From: Leucocoprinus leucothites
Taxonomy: Eukaryota > Basidiomycota > Agaricomycetes > Agaricales > Agaricaceae
Length of the DNA stretch: 64,000 bases
Assembly: GCA_013368445.1 (NCBI GenBank)
Contig: JAACJO010000040.1
Location: 1-64,000 of the forward strand
Reading direction: 5' to 3'
Shown: positions 1-11,092 of the stretch, piece by piece
Position numbering within the stretch: the first letter of the stretch is position 1
Layout of the letters: every line of letters begins with the position of its first letter
Program-made: the position numbers and the translations under genes
The notes under the pieces: generated by a model
Databases searched by the model: none
What the model was told of the DNA's origin: nothing
Seen by the model: only the letters and a program-made list of their open reading frames with translations

Positions 1-87
1 AAGTTGGGAGTGTGGGAAATGCAAACCTCCCTTCCTAGGCGTGTGGACTTCAGAACTGATGGGTTTGCTTTTCCACACTCCCAACTT
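1..87. repeat. 87-bp hairpin with 15-bp perfect inverted ends
   Basis: Bases 1-15 (AAGTTGGGAGTGTGG) are exactly repeated in inverted form at 73-87. The loop part at 45-80 (CTTCAGAACTGATGGG and onward) closely resembles the loop of a second hairpin at 3744-3783. This looks like a small foldback element or MITE end. The element may extend left of the window, so its true boundary is unknown. Confidence 0.6.
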
Positions 88-752
88 CTGAGGCCTCAGT
101 ACCATTTGCTTCATATCTCTCCCACTTCTGAGCCGAATTGTATATAAAAATACGCACCAGGATCGTATAAAATGCCGCTTTCAATCGCATATAAAATCGT
201 ATAAATCGTCCAACTTTTGCTAATAATTTCTTTGAAAACCTTTGAGTTTCAAGGAGTCTATAGTCTGACATCAGAGCCTTGACCCCGTTGAAAGGCCCAA
301 AGTCAGAGGAGAAAATGTATCCCAAAAATAGATAACTTACAACCAATCACCAACATCAATCATGATGGTGGCTGATAATAGAACTTGGGATGTTCATCTC
401 TGCAATCTACTACTACCATCTCCCCAATCACTTTGAACAGTTTTCCTCACCAATCAATATATACATTTCCTATGTCTACTGCATCTATTAAAAACAACAG
501 CGTACATCCATTCTTTTGCCTAATGTGGTCCAATATTCAGTTTTGATCCAAATTACTAGTCAATACAAGATATCCAGTTTTCCTCTCCCTCCCAGAGCTT
601 AGCCATTTGATGGCAGTTCTCATGTCATTTCCAGTCATTGATACAGACCTTGGAATGTAAAGGATCAAGTAAACAAGGTTCTGCAACAGGTATTAAGTTC
701 TTCTTTGCCACCTATGTGATTAATATTGACAATTGATATATTTAGGTTTTAG
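88..752. other. No supported gene
   Basis: AT-rich sequence. A minus-strand open frame covering about 50-346 has no recognisable domain and overlaps the hairpin, so I do not call it. A polypyrimidine/AG acceptor-like site ending at 752 precedes the first exon of the dioxygenase-like pseudogene. Confidence 0.4.
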
Positions 753-3574
753 ACTCAAAGGAAAATTCTGAGGAAAATGGCAAACTGCCAAGCCCCAAAA
801 CTGAGCCATTAGGCAGTTGTTCTCATGTTGCTACCCTTGGTGATGATTCAGACAGCAATATGAGTGCTGACTCAGAAGAAGAAATCAGTGATGACAGTAC
901 CAATTGTAGTCGCACTCATACTCATACCCTTAACCAGAGGACCACCAGGAAGAAAAAGGTTTCTCCAAGGGGAGGAACTTCTAGTCTGTTTTACAGTCCT
1001 CTCATGGTCATACAACTGGCGCATCCCTTGACTCCATACCTCCTGGCAATCAGAGTCCCTATCCTCCTGGTTTACCCCATCCAGCCAATAGCTCCACTTT
1101 CACTGCACCATGCTCTTTTCAAGGACAGATACCTGAGAGTTCATTCCCCCAACTTCTTGCTAATAGTCCTGTTCACAGGGCTGTTAAACGGTCTAGGATA
1201 AATGAGGCTAGTGCAGTCAATATTACTCTGGCTGATGTCCATTTTGAAGACTCTTCTGTTGGATCTTCATCTTCTGTTCCCATTTCCATTTGCCCTGTTA
1301 CACTGGCAGAGCCATGTAATTCATTTTCCTAAATCTCAGCCACATCTGTGATGACTTCAGGTACTGTGAAACTCATAATGAGGTCAGCATCCTTCACAGC
1401 CTCTGCAACAAGGTTCTGGAACCTGAGCAATCTACTCCTCAATTGTTTTTATCTGTTCAATATTCCGAGATCATTGTAAAACTTGCAGAAGCTTGTCATT
1501 TAGCTGGTGTAGATGAGGCAACTGCCCAGTTCCATTATTTTGGATACACTATCTTCTTTTCATTGCAGTTTTTCAGGTGAGTCCCATGTTTTGAACAGGG
1601 TATATACTAATAATGACCAAAATTGACTCTATAATTACAGAACCTGTCCAAAATCCTTATCCAAGGCAGGATATATAGCTGAGCTGGCCACATGACTTCC
1701 AAACCAGACCAAGAAAAGCATTGGCCAATATCTTCAACATGGCACATATCCTGCAAGTTTTGTGAGAGCTGGTATAGTTGCAATTTCTATTCTTTGAATT
1801 ATTATTATTAATATATTGCTTGAAGGCTCTGTTTATATTCTTCTGTTATTAGCTGCCTCATTGTCCAAGGAGTACTTTATTAAATGTGGTAGAGCATTGG
1901 TTAATGAGGCAGCTAGAGCTCTCTGGTGTCTTCCTTGTAAGTCAGTCCAGTTAAATTAATATTTAGTCTATGACTAATGTCAATAACAAGCCAATGCTAT
2001 TGGAAACATAATTTGAGAATCCATCATTCCTGTCCTGTCCTTTATCCAGATTAAGTATCCCAACACTGTGTTCAAGGGTCTATTTCCTGATTTGGAATGG
2101 AGTGTAATGGATACTCTGAGCAATCTGCCATTTCAGTGACTAGATCTTACTGACTTATATCTGGCTGATATTCCTCTTCAGTGAGTGCTTGGTACTCATC
2201 TGATATCTATAATTTACATTCTTGTCAAGTGACTTCACTAAGGATCAAGATGTCAAAACCTGGGCAGACTATCTCAATAGGACCTCTTGACCTCTCTCTT
2301 TTCATCTACCTCTTCCTTCTGAGAGCAATGGAGTGATAGAGGTGTCTACACATTTTGATCCCTGTCTTCATACTCCTCCCAAGTATAAGTCAGAGAGAAG
2401 TTGTAGGGCTGTCACAGAAGATCAAAGAATTGCATCTTCAAAAGCCATCCCATTTAATACCTTGGAACAAACAATTTCTCAGGTCAGATCTCCGGATTTC
2501 CTGTGTACTCCCACTGATGCTTAATACAATTGTAGGTCAAGCTACAGTTAATGCATGGAAAGAAGAAGAATGTTGGGATTTTTACAAGGATTGAAATGAG
2601 CTTACTGGACAGGTGAGTACCAGCTCTCATGGTTAATTATTGGGTCTAACATATTATTGTTGTTGTTTTTTTTCAGAAAAGATATGTTTATTAGGGATAG
2701 GTATGGAGATTTGGTGGCAGTTCTACTGGGAAGTCTTGGAGATGATCTCCATGAACTCCTAATCAAGAAGATTGAACCTATTTATTATGAGGTGTTGAAG
2801 AACTATAACTCTAAAGAGGCTGGGATCAAGGGTAAATTTGTTGCTATTCATTTTTCCACCTACAACTGGTATAGCAAAAAGGTAATGACTTCTCTCCTTC
2901 TTCATGTATTGTTCTCACTCCAAAGTCTAAATAAAATATAGGGCAGCAAGGCAGACTCCATGATGGATCCAGCAATATTCCAGAACAATCCCAAGCACCC
3001 TGTCAATGTCCATACTAATGTTCCTAAGCCTTCAAGAGAGCAGCTTGAGAACAGAGAGGCCTACCATGCCACTACTACTGCTTTAGAGCCTATATTTGAA
3101 TGGGTCAGAACTTCAGTAAGCCAAATATTGTCTCTGTACATGTGTACTGGAAGTAAATTAATTTTAGGTTGAAAAACATTTGCCTGGGGTTATGGCCAAC
3201 CTTGCAAAGTCTTGTGACATACTTCCTGGAAATGAGGTTTCACCAGCTTTTCCATTTACAGGATTTGTTGTCAACCTCAATGTTTCCACCAGGCTCCACA
3301 CTGACTCTGGTGATCAGAGCATCTGTGTTGTGCTGGTAGTCAACAGAGAATGTGAAGGTGGTGACTTGGCCTTAGATGAACCTGGTCTTGTTCTTGGTAT
3401 GAGAAATGGTGATGCTATCATTTTCCCCTCCAACCGGATTTCCCACTTTAACCAGTGTTTTATGAGCTTCTGATCATCCATTGTCTTTCATTCTGATGAT
3501 GGTCTCCATGATTGGGTGAAAGAGGGGAATGCTTGGCAGGATAACATTTACTTAGACTCTGACAATTCCCATTA
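753..3574 (+). pseudogene. Decayed 2OG-Fe(II) dioxygenase-like gene, multi-exon
   Basis: At least eight exons can be followed. Well-supported introns are 2882-2941 and 3116-3167. Others probably lie at 959-996, about 2486-2535 and 2613-2676, and phase matching across these gives a continuous frame. The N-terminal part is acidic and Ser/Pro-rich, then a region of unknown function. The C-terminal part looks like a double-stranded beta-helix: His-x-Asp at 3297-3305 (RLHTDSGD), a GGDLALDEPG strand, and a distal His at 3444-3446 (ISHFN). In-frame TGA codons at 1693, 2288 and 3471 each sit where CGA (Arg) would fit. The last lies nine codons after the distal His, where this superfamily usually has its 2OG-binding Arg/Lys. 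After it the frame continues to TAA at 3574. The JBP/TET-like fungal branch is possible but unproven. The upstream start was not found. Confidence 0.7.
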
Positions 3575-3743
3575 AAAGCTAACAACAAAGTAGAGGCTAA
3601 ATTCCAGTTGTATTTCCAAGCTAGCTAGGTCCATGTATGAATTAAAGCCATATACCTCAGCCTCAATTTAACTCTAGGCACACACTATCCCTTGTCTATT
3701 TGCCCATTCATTAACACCAGGTGGCAGAGTTTAGAACCCTGGG

Positions 3744-3783
3744 CATGGGACTTCAAAACTGATGGGGTTGCTTTTCCCATGCA
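3744..3783. repeat. Hairpin related to the one at 1-87
   Basis: GCATGGGACTTC at the left pairs its GCATGGGA with TCCCATGC at the right. The loop (AACTGATGGGGTTGCTTTT) is nearly the same as at 53-72. Two copies about 3.7 kb apart flank the dioxygenase-like pseudogene. They may be copies of one foldback repeat. Confidence 0.5.
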
Positions 3784-4141
3784 CCCTGCCTTGCATTGGA
3801 CAGAGCATGTATGTTCTTGAGGACTCAGAGATCTTTGGACAGTCCTACTATGTCAACTACATTACAGATGGAGTCACATTCATGGGCCCTATGAAGAACA
3901 ATTGGTGGAAGAAAAAAGAAACAAGATTAGTATCAACTAAATTTTTGTGTTTGTATACATAGTCACAATTAAAGTAACTATTTTCATGGTCTCAAAGGAC
4001 ACTTGTCCACTTTGCCGGGCATGATAAGCAGGGTATGTATTATTTGCTTCTTAGCATTCAGCACACCATTGACTTTGTCTCCAGATGTCATTCACAGATC
4101 AAGCAAGATTTAATTATGCACTGATCAACATTTCAGCATCT

Positions 4142-4183
4142 ATAAGGCATTTAAAACCTCATATGAGGTTTTAAATACCTTAT
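4142..4183. repeat. 42-bp near-perfect palindrome
   Basis: Symmetric about 4162/4163 (CCTCATATGAGG core), with one mismatched pair (4148/4177). A second, weaker palindrome with the same AAAACCTCAT arm lies 27 bp to the right. Confidence 0.7.
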
Positions 4184-4209
4184 GGATAGAAGAGCTTAGT
4201 TACCTTTCA

Positions 4210-4245
4210 AGGTGCCTAAAACCTCATACAAGGTTTTAGATGCCT
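4210..4245. repeat. Second palindrome sharing the AAAACCTCAT arm
   Basis: AAAACCT at 4218-4224 pairs with AGGTTTT at 4231-4237. The pairing extends outward with three mismatches to 4210/4245. The pair could be terminal repeats of a lost small element. Confidence 0.55.
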
Positions 4246-4327
4246 CTTGTAACTCAATTGAATTTCTGGCTGCATAGTTCATAGGGGGTCTTGTGCTTCC
4301 TACCTTTCAACCACCTCCTGCAACATC

Positions 4328-5323
4328 ATGCAGCCCCTATATGAGTCCTTAACCTTCCACTCATTTAGTTGGAAAACAAACATCCATCTCATGGATCACC
4401 CTGTAGCTGATTTTGTGAGGGAGCTGCTGGAAATATACAGACCTATTGTAAAAGTGAGTACAGTCCTTCTGTCAAGGCTGCATAGCTCATACCCCTTTCA
4501 CAGCTGTTCTTCAAATCTCTTGATGAATTCAAGGCTGAAGGCCAGGAAAATGTCACATTCTTTAACAATTTTTACACCAATGTGGGAGACCCTGGAAAGG
4601 CCAAGACAAGGACTGGAATCAAGGAGTCAGATGCCACTCACTATCTATTTGCATCAGCTATTGCAGATATCATTTACTGGGTTTGAGCAGATAATCCAAA
4701 GCCACCATTATCACGACTGAAGCTGGCAAACCAATTCTTATCAACCACCCTTGAAACTCACAAAATGACTATAGGATGGAATCATTGGGTGAGTTTCTGT
4801 GTCATGCAAATCTTCATCTGTTCTGCTGAGCTTAGCCTGCTTGTAGATTGGTGGGAAGCTACATGATGTACCATCTATTATAGATGAAGCAGAGCGCCTT
4901 CTGACACCGCTCCTATCTGGTAAGAAGTCAATTGTAGACATGGGGCTAGCAGAGGAGATACATTCCCTGCAACTGCTTTATTGTACATTCCAATCACAGG
5001 CAGAAAAGGTGCAAAAACTCAACACTGTTATGAATATCACAGCCACTGCCATATGTATTGGTCTTATCATAACCAAGGTCTTTATATGCCTTGTAAATGT
5101 CCATGTCCTGTGAGCTAATGACAAAAAACAGAACACTCTTATCCTACCCAGCTCAAAGCCCAAACTTGCAGCTCTCCTAAATGTTGATGCTGAGGGAATT
5201 CTGAACAAATTTGTGCAAAGTTTGCAGAGCCCATGTTTTACTGGTGTCTGCCTGACACCTTTTTTCTTGCTCTGTAGCAGACTACTACACAGTGACATGC
5301 ACATGTTGGACTATGGCAAGGTA
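4328..5323 (+). pseudogene. Decayed multi-exon gene of unknown family
   Basis: Start ATG at 4328 (MQPLYESLTF). Introns 4454-4503 and 4789-4846 have GTGAGT donors and join frames cleanly. The frame then runs on to a GTAACA donor near 5324. Two in-frame TGA codons interrupt it, one after DIIYWV and one after CLVNVHVL; the first fits a CGA-to-TGA change. One stretch near 5030-5100 is hydrophobic (NITATAICIGLIITK) and could be a membrane segment. No catalytic motif was recognised. It lies between the dioxygenase-like and JmjC-like relics on the same strand and could once have been part of either. Confidence 0.5.
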
Positions 5324-5726
5324 ACAATGCCATATATATATACTATGTGTTGCTAAAAAGTCATAGGTGTTCATGACAGTTTTCCTACATAGTGGGGTAC
5401 TTTAATGTGAGACTAGTAGGAAGATCTGGTGTGCAGTGATAGATACCAGTCTCTTAGCTATTCCACTCCAACAAACATTGCCATTGGTGTGGCCAGAAAT
5501 ATGAAGACTTGTAATTCTCTACCCTGATGAAGGTATTTTCATTATACTTTAGTATTTCAATGTCAACAAGTGCTAATTCAGATCCATAGTCACAATATCC
5601 ATTCCTCACTTTTCTTTCCCCACCATCCTGCCTGGCATCAACAAGGTACTTGCTTGTCTCTTTTATTTGGTATACTTTATTGAATTAATGCCCAATTTTT
5701 CCAATCTCTCTAGGCCACTGATTGAG
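5324..5726. other. No supported gene
   Basis: AT-rich spacer with a short TATATATATA run near 5334. Nothing coding was followed here. It may include intron or exon remnants of the flanking decayed genes. Confidence 0.3.
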
Positions 5727-5764
5727 ATCCAACAGAGGACTACTCTGGTGCTACCCCCATCTCC

Positions 5765-6774
5765 CAGGCTGATGACAACATGGCACCACTTTACAACCCA
5801 CCAGCCACTGCAGTGATGGTCCCTGGCAGGGATCTTGCAGTTACAACAGCTCTCCCTCAAAATGAAGTCATGATTCCTCCAGTGGAGGTGATTGATCCTA
5901 CAGCTGGGGCAGAACACACTGCGACTACTCACCAAGCTGAGCCAATGACTACCATTGGGGCTGAAGCACCTATCACTGAGGTTTCAGTCAACACATGAGC
6001 TGCTACCAGAAATTTAGATCCTCCAACAAACCAATCATGTGCACAGGGACATCAGGACTCATCCTCCACAACTGACACTGAATCATCAACATTTATTGTT
6101 ACTAAATCTTTTTGTGATACACTAGCAAATGCAATTACAAACACTGCATTAACCAATTCAACCCCTCCACTGTCTTACTCTTTGTCATTGGGACCTATGG
6201 TACCATTCACTCTTCCACTCTGGCCTGAGGTAGTTATCACCTTGACTTGTCCTCACAGACAGAGAAAAGGAGTAGAAATGAGTAACACAGTTGGCATTAC
6301 TACAACCACCCTGCAACCAGATGATAGTCAATACATGTGATAGTCGAAACAACTCTTGAAGCCTGTTGAATGATTCAAACAATCACGTCTTGCTCCACAG
6401 TCAAAATGACCACATAATTCAGGCACAATGAAGCCAGCAAAATATGTGAAAGTTGAGATGCAAGAATGTGCATCCACTTTGGATTTATCATTGTTAGAAC
6501 TTGATTTAGAGGAGGAGGAAGTGGAATCTTTGGATGGGGAGGAAGTGGACTTAATGGATGTTGACACTGGTACTGGGTTGACCGGGGAGGACTCTGACAC
6601 AATGGAGGTCATGGATTCTGGACAGTGGACACTCTGAGCATGGTAATGTCACAAAAGGAAGAAAGTACACTCAGCAATGCCAAATTGGACCTTGAGAACC
6701 TGGAGAAGACCCGTGTTGGATTTCAGGAGGAGATTCTTACACTGGTGTACCTGTACAATTGAGAAGACAATGTA
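5765..6774 (+). pseudogene. N-terminal low-complexity part of a decayed gene (probably the JmjC-like gene)
   Basis: A Thr/Pro/Ala-rich frame from about 5765 continues past a TGA near 5996 (CGA-type position) to a stop near 6340. It is followed by an acidic frame at 6428-6637 containing DLEEEEVESLDGEEVD. A coiled-coil-like frame near 6640-6774 (LDLENLEKTRVGFQEEI) ends in TGA. There are no recognisable domains. Strand and order suggest it is the N-terminal half of the gene at 7150-9630, but exon joins between them were not established. Confidence 0.4.
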
Positions 6775-7149
6775 AGCTGCTTTTATCATAGATATACTTT
6801 GTTTTAATTATTTGCTAATGGCTTGTTTAGATGGCATGGGTATATGACAAGTTGCCCCTTCAAGTTGATGGGCCAGTAGGTGGTAAACAATTCTGAATAT
6901 GCTCAATGAGTCTTATATTTTATAGCATTTGTTCCTTAACTCCTCAATATACATCTACAATGTTGTGATATGCAAGGGCCAAGACTGGAGACCTGCTGCT
7001 CATGTAAGATTCAGAACATACACCTGAGACAAACTCTCCTTGCTCACTTTTTTGCTTCATAGTATTCTTTTCACCTAGATTGGATGGCTACAATTTAACA
7101 ATCACTGCCAAACAATCCCAGTGAATGGCAGTTTTCAAACCACTCCAGC

Positions 7150-9630
7150 ATGACAGTTTGCAAATCATCTACATTTCACAGTCATACAGTCACAATGAAG
7201 AGCAACATATTCCAAGACCCAAATATCATCTTGATTCCTGATAAAATCCAACAAGGGTGGGACTTGCCTGGGAACGTCACTGCTGAAATGCTGGATGATT
7301 TACTGGGCAATGCAGTGAGGCCCTACTGGATTCAGGGTGAGTTTGTGTTCTCAAACACATGAATGGTTCCTCATCATTTACAGACTTTGATTATCCTGGT
7401 TATACTGGTGCTGCTAATTTCAACCATCCTGCTACCATAATCAGCAACAACACAATAGAAGGTAGCATCTGAATATTCCAAGCAAGACACCTCCCAATTG
7501 TGGATAAGCAGCCACCAAATGGACCAAATGACTTATCATCTGGAGCTACTGCTTGGAAAGCTGCATCTGGATATTTCTTCCTGGGTGATACCATTCTAGC
7601 ATTAACATTGTCTATCCCCTTCTATCACACTGGCAACATGCATGCATATTTGTGGCTCAAGATTGCCCCTAATGGTTTGGCCATATGTGCTGTGGTCAAG
7701 CATGGCAAAATGCTCTGGATTGTTGCTATACCCAAAAAAACAGAACAATGGAACAACTTGCACACCTGAAAATCATGGCCAATGGGCTGGTGTGATTCAA
7801 AATGGCAAAATTGATCCAGCCCACTTTGAGTTTTGTCCAGTTGAGCTTTGTACAGGCATGGAGCTATGAGTTCTTCTATTATAATTTATAGACCCAATCC
7901 TGATTTTCATGTGAAGACTCATACAGCCATCAACATTGTTCACCTCAATATACCTTGAACACTCCATTGCTGCAGTTGACTATTTCTACAACTCTGCCAC
8001 TCTCTGCCAGTCTATTTTTGGCTACTATCACACATTTGCTCATTGTGCAGACCTTGCTGATGTTGATCAAAGCCAAGCCACACATGCAATATTCCATCAT
8101 ATTTTGATTGCCATATATATGAAGTTTATTGCCAAGGACAAATCAACAGGTATGGTTATTCCTTCATCCTACATTTTGCAACCACTGAATTACCAACTGA
8201 CCTAGGTGCTCACCTCCATGGTTGCAGTTGGAAGCATGACATCATCCCCCACATCTCTACTTGTGAAGGACTTATTGACCTCATGCATCTCTGCATACTC
8301 CTGGAACTTGGAGGTGGAGTTTATGTTATAGTGATACCAGCCCAGTCCTAAGCTGGCACAATAAGTATCAACTTGATCTTATCAAAGGGGACTCCTTCTC
8401 AGTAAGCAACAAAGTTGTTTACAAAGTCAGAGTTATAATACGGTGATTATAAGAGTAAAGACTTTAGTAATTGAGATCTTAGAGCTTAAGTTCAATTTGA
8501 CTTTGTATAGATAAAGGCTCCTATTGAGTCTTCACCTAACCAAGCAGAAATGATGTTTCTTCTTGATAGATGTCAATGACTTATATACAATACAAGTCTG
8601 TGTCTATTATTAACTAGGGCTAAGGGCTTCTAATGAAAGAAGAGAAGTGTACAGCTTCCTTAATGCTAATTAAACTATATAAGACATGATCTGTCAAAGA
8701 AGCTTTTAGAAGTTCTTCTAAAGAAGTTCTTCTTTGATCATCTGACCAGATCACAAGATAGTCTAAATATAGCGCAGCTATATTTAATAATCACATGTCA
8801 TCAAAAGGTAAACAAAACCAAACAAGTCATAATGAGTCAAAACAAACTAGGAAATACAAGAACAAATAAAGAAAAAACATAATTGCGATATTACTAAAGT
8901 AAAGTTAATATCGACTTCATATTATATAGAAAACAAATACTAGACATAATCAATATACATAACAGTTTATCTGCCAGCTTATGCACCTGACTATAGGGAT
9001 TTTGGCTACCATACAAGGGATAATATCATGTCTGCAAGAGCCCATGTATGTTCTATTATTGACTGGCTTGATCTCAATGTTGTGGTCACAATGCCAGCCC
9101 CTGTGTCATTAATCCCCAAGCTGTCATCATTCAAGACAGAAATTTACTACATGCAAATGTTACATATTGTTGCAATGCTCATTGAATCTTTCAGGACTCA
9201 TGAAGTAGTGACAAAGAGCAAAAATGGACTACTTAGTGAACACCCTGTCAAATTTCTTGACTTCAAGAAGTCTATCTGGAGTTGTCTTGAAAACATTGAT
9301 GGCTAGAAATCACTATTCAAGCAGTATCTTGAGATCCAAGCCTCAATGTGGATCAAGCCAGAATTTCCATTTTCCAATCACCTTGATCAGTATGACTTTG
9401 TTTTAAAGGATCAGAATGACTGGCAGGATCTTGAGAACCCTAGTAAGTGTTTTATAGTTCCTTTGTCTTCACCTTTTAACTTGTGGGCAATAGTCATCTG
9501 GGAGTCAGGTCTATCACCAATTGAGGACTTCATGGATTCTCAGATTCAGATTAATATTGAAAAGGTCAAGGTGGGATATTCAAGTGATGCAGATGCTGAA
9601 GGAGATCCTGATTATATACTAGACCCTTAG
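7150..9630 (+). pseudogene. Decayed JmjC/cupin-like gene, interrupted by a solo LTR
   Basis: An exon from 7150 ends at 7336. Intron 7337-7383 follows, then an exon containing NGLAICAVVKHGKMLWIVAI (about 7669-7728). That stretch resembles the JmjC strand with the Gly-x-Lys-x-x-Trp signature. Where an HxD iron-binding pair would be expected I see Lys-Ile-Ala, so activity is unlikely. A TGA near 7479 and a TAG near 9304 break the frame. The reading frame resumes exactly across the solo LTR at 8324-8964 (GGGV-Y-LPAYAPDYRDFG). A last intron near 9441-9491 leads to the final exon ending DPDYILDP at 9630. The JmjC assignment rests on one motif region; another cupin family is possible. Confidence 0.45.
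8324..8964 (+). mobile_element. Solo LTR (641 bp)
   Basis: Begins TGTTATAGTG and ends ATACATAACA, the TG...CA form of an LTR. It is flanked by a perfect 5-bp duplication GTTTA (8319-8323 and 8965-8969). A TATA-like CTATATAAG near 8672 suggests plus orientation. No internal retroviral-type region is present, so it is a solo LTR left after LTR-LTR recombination. It splits the JmjC-like pseudogene, whose frame is continuous once the LTR and one duplication copy are ignored. Confidence 0.8.
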
Positions 9631-10482
9631 CTTATACCAATATACCCTGAATATGGCCCTGACCCCTTTATTCAACTATACTTAGTGTCATTTTTACTCT
9701 TAACCTGGTACCACCACCATCTCAAATATGCCACCTCACAAGCCCAACACTGTGCATCATACTGCACAAGGGGAAGGTCATATTCCACTGCCTCAGCTGT
9801 CTTTGAACTTCACTGGGACCTCCAGCAATGAGACAGCTCCTCTTGATATGCATGCAAACATTGAGATAGGGATGTATAGTTTTCCTATTTAATCTACATC
9901 TCATGTTAATTCTTTTTTTCCTCTTAATAGGTGGGACATTGCACCATACAACATGACAAAATGTGGGACAGTGACTCAAGAAGCTAGAAGCTGAGTCAGC
10001 AATTATTGCTGTTACAACAGGACAAGGACAGAAATGACATATAAGTCAAGTAATTCCAGCAAATATACCAGATAACCCCCTGGCACCACCTCTGCAGAAA
10101 TGATCTCGTACCAGGAGAGAACCTGTGTGTGTTCTCTTATTATTTCTTTATGGTCTCTGATATACAAAGATTGACCCACCTGCTACCTATGATGAGCAAC
10201 CATTATTGTCTCATGTTCCAGGGCCAATGGCCAATATTCAAATGGTATATGTCAACTTCCATGGCTAATTTATACTAACATATGCATCATATCTAGCCAG
10301 TGTACAATGACATTAATACTGGAAAAATCAATGATAATAGGTTTAATAGAGGTATGTTCATATTTACCTGTGTTATATGCACTCTAACATATATTAGTGA
10401 CACAATACCATGCCAGTCCAGTATCCTCTCAGCCCTCCAGCCCTTTTATGTCTTTTCCAGACATGAATATGCAAGCTCTGAA
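9631..10482. other. No supported gene
   Basis: Non-coding or heavily decayed sequence between the JmjC-like relic and the minus-strand LTR. Short open frames on both strands show no domain or splice support. Confidence 0.35.
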
Positions 10483-11092
10483 TGTTAAGAACTAGGTTAC
10501 TAGAGGGCAGGGGATGGAGCCAATGTTCAAGACTGGGTGTCTAGGACAGAGGAACAGAGATGACTGATCTGGTTATTGAACATGGGAGTGGGTCTTGACC
10601 TCAACTTATGTGTTGTGCCACTACTGACGCTGACCCAGATTTCAGAAGCGGATAGAGATAGGAGGGCAAGGAGAGAGCAGAGGTCTGACAAGGTAGTAGC
10701 ACATGACTTAGTTGATTATCAGACTGAGGAATATGGTACATATTTGACCACTTATATACGAGGTGGGGGATAGGGTCAGATAGAAAGAAACAAAGATATA
10801 GCAGAAAAAGGATAAGAGGATAATTAGCATCCGACATTTTAGAAAGGCTAGAAGATAATAATATCTGACATTGGAAGAAGACTAGAAATGACAAGAGGAA
10901 TGAAACATGACATGACATGAGAAAGTCTGAATACAATGCGCCAGAAGCCAAAGGGTAAAGAAGAAGAGTGGAATGAATGGAGTAGAGTGAGCTGAAGCGA
11001 GAGGATGGAAAAACAGTTATGCATAACAGATTCTGAATTAAGAAAACAAAGGTAATACCAGCCAGGCCGGTCCACAGGATTGGATTGTGACA
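10483..11092 (-). mobile_element. LTR of a gypsy-type element, minus orientation
   Basis: Read on the minus strand it starts TGTCACAATCC (11092) and ends TTCTTAACA (10483). A TATA box (TATATAAGTGG) lies near 10749-10759. Immediately upstream of its start is a purine tract (AAGGGGGGAATAC, 11093-11105 region), the expected polypurine tract of a 3' LTR. The flanks do not show matching 5-bp repeats, which fits a 3' LTR still attached to internal sequence rather than a solo LTR. The 5' partner LTR was not found in the window. Confidence 0.6.

Noticed and set aside
50..346. 98-codon minus-strand ORF
   Set aside because: It overlaps the terminal hairpin and has no domain, splice signal or homology visible.
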